Translations under genes and position numbers: made by a program
Origin: Crossiella cryophila
GTDB lineage: Bacteria; Actinomycetota; Actinomycetes; Mycobacteriales; Pseudonocardiaceae
Assembly (NCBI RefSeq): GCF_014204915.1
Contig: NZ_JACHMH010000001.1
Span: 8,767,501-8,831,500, forward strand
Direction: 5' to 3'
Length of the DNA stretch: 64,000 bases
The notes under the pieces: model-generated
Seen by the model: only the letters and a program-made list of their open reading frames with translations
What the model was told of the DNA's origin: nothing
The model's database searches: none
Shown here: positions 45,201 to 51,200 of the stretch, one piece after another
Numbering within the stretch: position 1 is the first letter of the stretch
Layout: every line of letters starts with the position of its first letter

Positions 45201-48200
45201 CCCTGATCTCGGCCCAGGCGTGACCGACGTCCTGGGCAGGCAGGTCCCGCCGCTCGGTCTTGAGCCGCAGCCGGAACACCGGCCGGTCCGCGCCCAGCAG
45301 CCGCAGTTGTTCCAGCGCGTCGACGAGCGCGGTGCGTTTGAGGGTGTTGATGAACGCGTTGCGCACCGGCCGGTTCAGCATCGCCTGACCATCCAGCCAA
45401 GCCTTGACCGACTGCCCCGCCGGGATGATCGGCGTGCTGGCGGGCCGGGGCGGTTCGGGACGGATCAGCCGCACGGTGGCGGAATCCACGGTCGCGGCGG
45501 GGTCGTGCACGGTCTGCACGTCAATGCCGGTCAGGTTGGATCCGGCAGTGGTCAGCGCGGTGCGCACCGCGGCGGTGAGCTGCTGTGCGCGCGGGGCCGC
45601 CAGGGCCGTGTTGTCGCCGTGGGTCAGCACGATCTGGATCCGCGGCGGCGGATCGATCGACTCGGTGAGCACCGCGCGGGCGAACCGGTCCAGCGGCGGC
45701 AACACGGCGGCCAGCACCGTGTCCTGTCCCAGCTCGAAGCCGATCGCGTCCACGTGCGGCGGCACCCGCTCGACCTCGGCGGCCGGTCCGGACTCGGCCA
45801 GCTCGCGCAACCGCCTGCCCAGGTCGTCCGGCCCGTTGGCCAGCCAGCCCGCCGAGGGCGCGGGCAGCCCCGAGACGTGCTGGAACAGGCCACGCGCGAA
45901 GTCCACCGAGTTGAAGGACAGCACACGATGCGGGGTGCGCAGGTGCCGCAACGCGAAATCGAAGGCCAGCAACGCATCCTCAGCCGCGACCGGCACCTCG
46001 TAGCTCGCGGTCGCGGTGTGCCCGAGGTCCTGGAATCGCGGCCCCTGCCGGTGAAACCCGATCGCCTCGCTCCCCCGCCCCTGCGGCAGCACGAATTCCA
46101 CCCAGGCATGCCCCCGTGCGCCGAGCAGTCGCCCGAGTCTGGGCGCCGGGCCACCGGGATCGACCGACAGCCGCAGGGTGATCTCCTTGAGCCGCCCCGA
46201 ACCGGCGGCGAGGCTGGTCCGCACGTGCGCGAGCAACGGTGAGTCAGCCCAGAGATCAGCGGCCTCGCCCAGCAGCACCGCGGTCCGCGACAGCCAGTCC
46301 GTGACCTCCTCACCCTCACGCAGGTCGAGGTGCGGGCGGGGCTCGCGGCCGGGTTCGATCAACGCCATGGTCACCGAGCGCCGTCGTACCGCCGGATCGC
46401 CGGACACCAACGGCGGCAACGCATTCCGCTCCGCCGCCACCTCGATCACCGGCGCCGGACCGACCAGCGGCCGCAACGCCAGCGACACCGCCTGAGCCCG
46501 CGCCCTGCCGGTGTCCACGCCCCCGAACACGGCGTTGCCGTGCCCGGTGAGCCGGATCCGCGCCTGCCCCACGGCCCGCTGTGCGAACCGTTCGAGCACG
46601 GCCATCGCCTCGGCGTCCAGTGCGCGCGAGCCCTTGGCGAAGGCGATCACGTTGTCCGGCAACGCAGCCGGGAAGCCCGGGATCTTGACCGCGTCGGCCG
46701 GGTGGGTGGCGATCTCGACGAACACCCCGCCCTTGTCCACGTTGATCGCGGCGAAGACCGGCACCAGGTTGATGGTCTGGGTGGGCGCGAAAACCTGCCG
46801 CTCATGCCCCCGCTCCACCAGCGCCCGGCGGAAGTCGTAGCCACCCCCGCCCGGCGCGTTCAGCTGCCCGGATTCACAGGCCAGCAACACGATCGGCGCG
46901 TCAGGACGGTCCTGGGCGGTCTGCCGGAAGTCCGGATCGGCCAGCACCGCGTCGGCCAGGGTCGCGCCGTCCACCCGGAACGTGCCGCCGGTAGTCCTGA
47001 TCTTGAATCGCTCGGGACCGGCGTGCAGGTAGACGAAAATCGGCTGCCGGGCGGGATCCTCGTTGTCCCAGGGCGCCGGATGCGTTGTGGCGGGCGAATT
47101 CGGGTGCAGCGTGTTGTACGCGCGGACCGGCCGGGTGGTGGTCTTCTCGGCCCACATCCTGGCCACCGACTCGTCGCCCTTCTTGGTGGGCAGCGAGATG
47201 CCGAGCGGGACCGTGTCGGCGCCGGTCATCGGATTCCGCTCCACCTCGGCGATCCCGAACAACCGCGGCTTGTTGAGCAGGTTGCGCCCCGGATTGCCCA
47301 CCGGCCCGTTGATGTTCGGGTTGACCGGCGGCGCGGCGACCCGGTCGTCCGGCCCGACAGTGGCCGGGGTGATGACCTCCGGACTCGGCCCGCGCTGGTC
47401 CAGCAGCCACAGGTTGGCCGGGGTGACCTGGGCCGCGTGCTGCCCCATGATGTTGTCGTCGTTGACGATCCGCCCCCGGCCCACGATCGAGGTGGTGCCG
47501 TCCAGGTGCCGGACGGTTTTGCCCCGGTGGTGCTGGAAGATGCTCGGATTCTGTTGCGGTCCTTCGTGATACGTGTCGTCCAGCCCGCCGAAGTGCCCGC
47601 CGATCTCGTGCGCGAACTGCGCCGAGGTGGCGTCCAGGGGGATGTTGAGCTGGTTGGCCGGGGTGCCCGGCGCGGTGACCGTGATGACGCCGGTGGCCTG
47701 GGCCGGATCGTCGGTGAACTCGATGTTGACGTGCAGCTGATCCCCGCGCGGCAACGCGAATCCCCGGTTCCAGAACTGGTCATTGCCGTCCCGGGCGGCC
47801 TCTTTGAAGGCGGTGAGGTCGTAACCGCCGGGGTTGTTGAGATGCAGCCGGAAGGTGCGGTCCTGCACGACCTGGCCGGGCCCGAAACTCAGTCGCCGGG
47901 TCTCGTAGCCGACCGGGCTTTGCCAGGTGCTGAGGTGGAAGCGGGGTTCGCCGTTCTCGATGGTGATGACGCTGTTGTCGGTGAGGCCGCCGGATTCGGC
48001 GCGGTGGCGGTGGGGCGGGACCTGGTCGCGGACGGCGTTGATCCGGGTGGCGGGGACGGGGTTGGCGTGGGTGGCCCAGGTGGCGTCGGGGTGGGTGAGG
48101 TCGCGGTCGCTGTGCCGCCAGGACTCGTCGGCGAAGATCCGCGCGCGGTCCAGGGGTGGGGTGGCGGGGGTTTCGGCGGACTCCGGCTCGGTCTGGGGCT

Positions 48201-51200
48201 CGGTCTGGGTCTGCGACCCGGGCTGAGGCTGAGGCGCGATCGGTGGCACGGTCTCCGGCGACTGCGCGGCCGCGGGCGGCTGTTGCGCGGCGATGTCCGA
48301 AGTCGCGGCGGTGTCCGATGCCGTGTCCGGTGTTGTCGCCGGGTCCGATGCCGTTGTGGTCAGCGGGAATCCGGGCGTCTTCGGCACCGAGCGGAACCTC
48401 GCCGCCCGGGAGAACTCCCCCAGCCAGGTCTGCTCCGTGTCCGGCGTGACATCCAGCAACGCCATCGCCGCCGTCGGCACGCCGACCTCCTGCCGCGCGC
48501 CATCCCGGAACCGGCCGTCGGTCACCCGCCGCACCCGCTCCGCCAACTCGGGCTGACCGGCGAGGAACCCCAGCACCGCCTGCCACACCAGATCCGGCCG
48601 CGGGTGCTTGCCCACCGCCTCCTCGACCGCGGTCAGGTGCAGGTCGCCGTCCCGGTTGTAGATGTCGCGCACCAGGGTCTGCACGATCTTCTTGGTCAGG
48701 TCCAGGGTGTGCTCGCGGTGTGGTTCCGGGGCGGGCGCGGGCAGTGGCCGGAGCCAGCTCGCGGCGCTGTTCATCACGATGCCGGTGAGCGCGGGGTAGT
48801 CCGCGATCCCGTTGGTATAACCCAGTTGTCCGGCCAGGCCGGTGAGCACGTTGGGGCCGGTGCGCCACATCACCGAGTTGCGGTTGACCCGCCCGATCTC
48901 GCTGTCGAAGAACCCCGGCGCCCAGCCCGCGATCTCCGCCGGGAACAGCTCGTGCTGGTGGCGGCCGTAGTTCTCTTCGACCGCCGCCAGGTACAGCCGG
49001 GCGAACGGGTGATCGCGCGGCAGCACGAACGCCGAGTTGCCGGTGTTGCCCTCCCTGTCCTTGTTGACCGCGAAGCCCGCGGCCGAGGCCGCGATCTCCT
49101 CCACCTCGCCCAGGTCCTCCAAGAGGTTGTCGCCGTCGCTGTAGATGCCGCCGAACCGGTCCAGCACCTCCAGCCGCAGGATGTCACTGGCCGCGGCGTA
49201 ACCCGGTCCGATCTGCTTGCCCGTCTCCACCCGGTAGTACTGCTGCAACCGCATGGGCGCGGCGGAGTTGAACACCTCGTCCACGTTGACCAGCCGGACC
49301 TGGTTGTCCCTGGCCCAGTCCAGCATGTCCCTGACCTCGGCGAGTTCGGCCGGTGCACCGGGTTGTCCGGCCGCCTCGAACCGGGCCCTCGGCACATCGG
49401 TCCACAGCACGGCGCGGTAGTACTCGGCGTAGCCGTTCGCGGCCGCGCCGTAGTTCCGCCGGAAACCGGCCATGTGCCCGGTGTTACGCAGCGGACCACC
49501 CAACCAGATCGCGTGCAGCAACGCGGGCAGCTCACTCGGATTGGGCAACGGCGGCACCACACCCGGCGCCCACTGCGTCAGCGCGTCTACCGACCGTTCG
49601 GTAGGGATGACCCAGTCCGCGGGATCGTCCAGCGTGTCGCCGGTCAGCGCGTCGGGCGGCGCGTCCAGGGTCAGGTTGAGGGTCTCCAGGAGTTGCAGCA
49701 GCTGGCCGGTGGTGAGGGTGGTCTGGTCGAGTCCGGCGAGGAAGTCCGGCGGGGGTGACGCGGTGCGCAGGTCGAACAGGTCCGGGCCGAGCAGGTCGTG
49801 CGGGGTGGGCTCGGGCCGGACGGCGTTGACCAGGTCGGTGATCAAGGCGGCCGCGGTGGGGTAGTCGGCACCCGCGTCGGGGACCGGCGGCTCGACGAGG
49901 TCGGGCACCGGCTCGGCATCGGTGGCGGGCTCGACGACCTCGGGCGCGGCATCGACGATCGGCTCAACCGTGGTCGCGGGCTCGGTGGTGACGGCCGTGG
50001 TCGCGGCGACGGGGCCACGGTCGAGCACCGACACCGACACCGTCCGGCGAGCCCGGAACTCAGCCCCGCCCCGATCCTGACTCAGCCCACGCCCCGGCCC
50101 CTCGGCCAGCACCGGCGTGATCGTCACCCGGTCCGCGATCCCCCGGTCCGCCACCAACCCCGCGAGCCGCGCGACCACCGCATCCAGCCGCTGCTGACCA
50201 CGCTGCCTCGCCAGTTGCGCCCGCGGGTTGTTCCCCACCCGGCCCTCGACCCGGATCTCCACCACCCGCCCGACCAGCCGGTCGGCCAGCTCGACCAGTC
50301 CGGCGATCGCCTGCGGGCCAGGCGAATCCGACTTCGAATCGAACTCGACCAGGGCTCCCGGCAGCGACCCCGGCGCCGGCCTGGTGACCATCCGCTCAGC
50401 ACCCGCCGCCCCCGGCAACGCGTCCTGCCCCGGATCTGTGAGCCGCGCCAACCCCACCTGGTCCAGCAGAACCCGGTGGATCATCCAGGCATGCCGGGGC
50501 AACAACCGCAGCTCACCCTCATCCCCACCCATCAGGCTGCGATCACCGGTCACCACCGCCCCGGCACCGTCATCGGCCCGCCGCAGGAAAACCCGGTCCG
50601 GGTCAAGTGATTCGTCCCCCGGCCCGAGGTAGTGGATCAGCTCATGCGCCAGGTCCACCGCGGTCGCACTCGGCTGCCAGGTGGTCTGGGTGGTGCGCTG
50701 CCCGGGGTCGACCAGGACGTCGTGCCCGTCGAGGCCCGGGTTGGCAGTGAACTCGACCCGGACGTGCAACTGGTCGCCGTTGGGCAGGCCGTAACGCTGG
50801 TTGATCAGGGTGTCCAGGCCGGTCTGGGCGCGGACGCGAAGCTGGTCGAGCTGATCCGGACCGACACCTGCTCCGGGCACCAGGTTGATCGGCACGGTGA
50901 ACTCGGTGACCCCGCGGCCGTCAACCTCGAACCGGCTGACGCCGTAGCGGATCAGCCCTGTGTACCGTTTGTCCGCCGAGCTGAACAGCGTGGTCAGCAC
51001 ATCGGCGGTCTCGGTGTCCACCGCCCGGCGCGGCGTGGTGGCCCGCTGACCTTCCCAAGCGGTGGGGTCCAACGGCTTGTCCACGGCGAACCAGGGTGCG
51101 GTGGTGACCCGGCTGTGCCGCCACGCCGCATCCTCGGGACCGCTCGGCGGAGTGGCCAGCCGGGCGGACTCGGCGTCCACCGCTTCCTCGGCCGCCCGCC

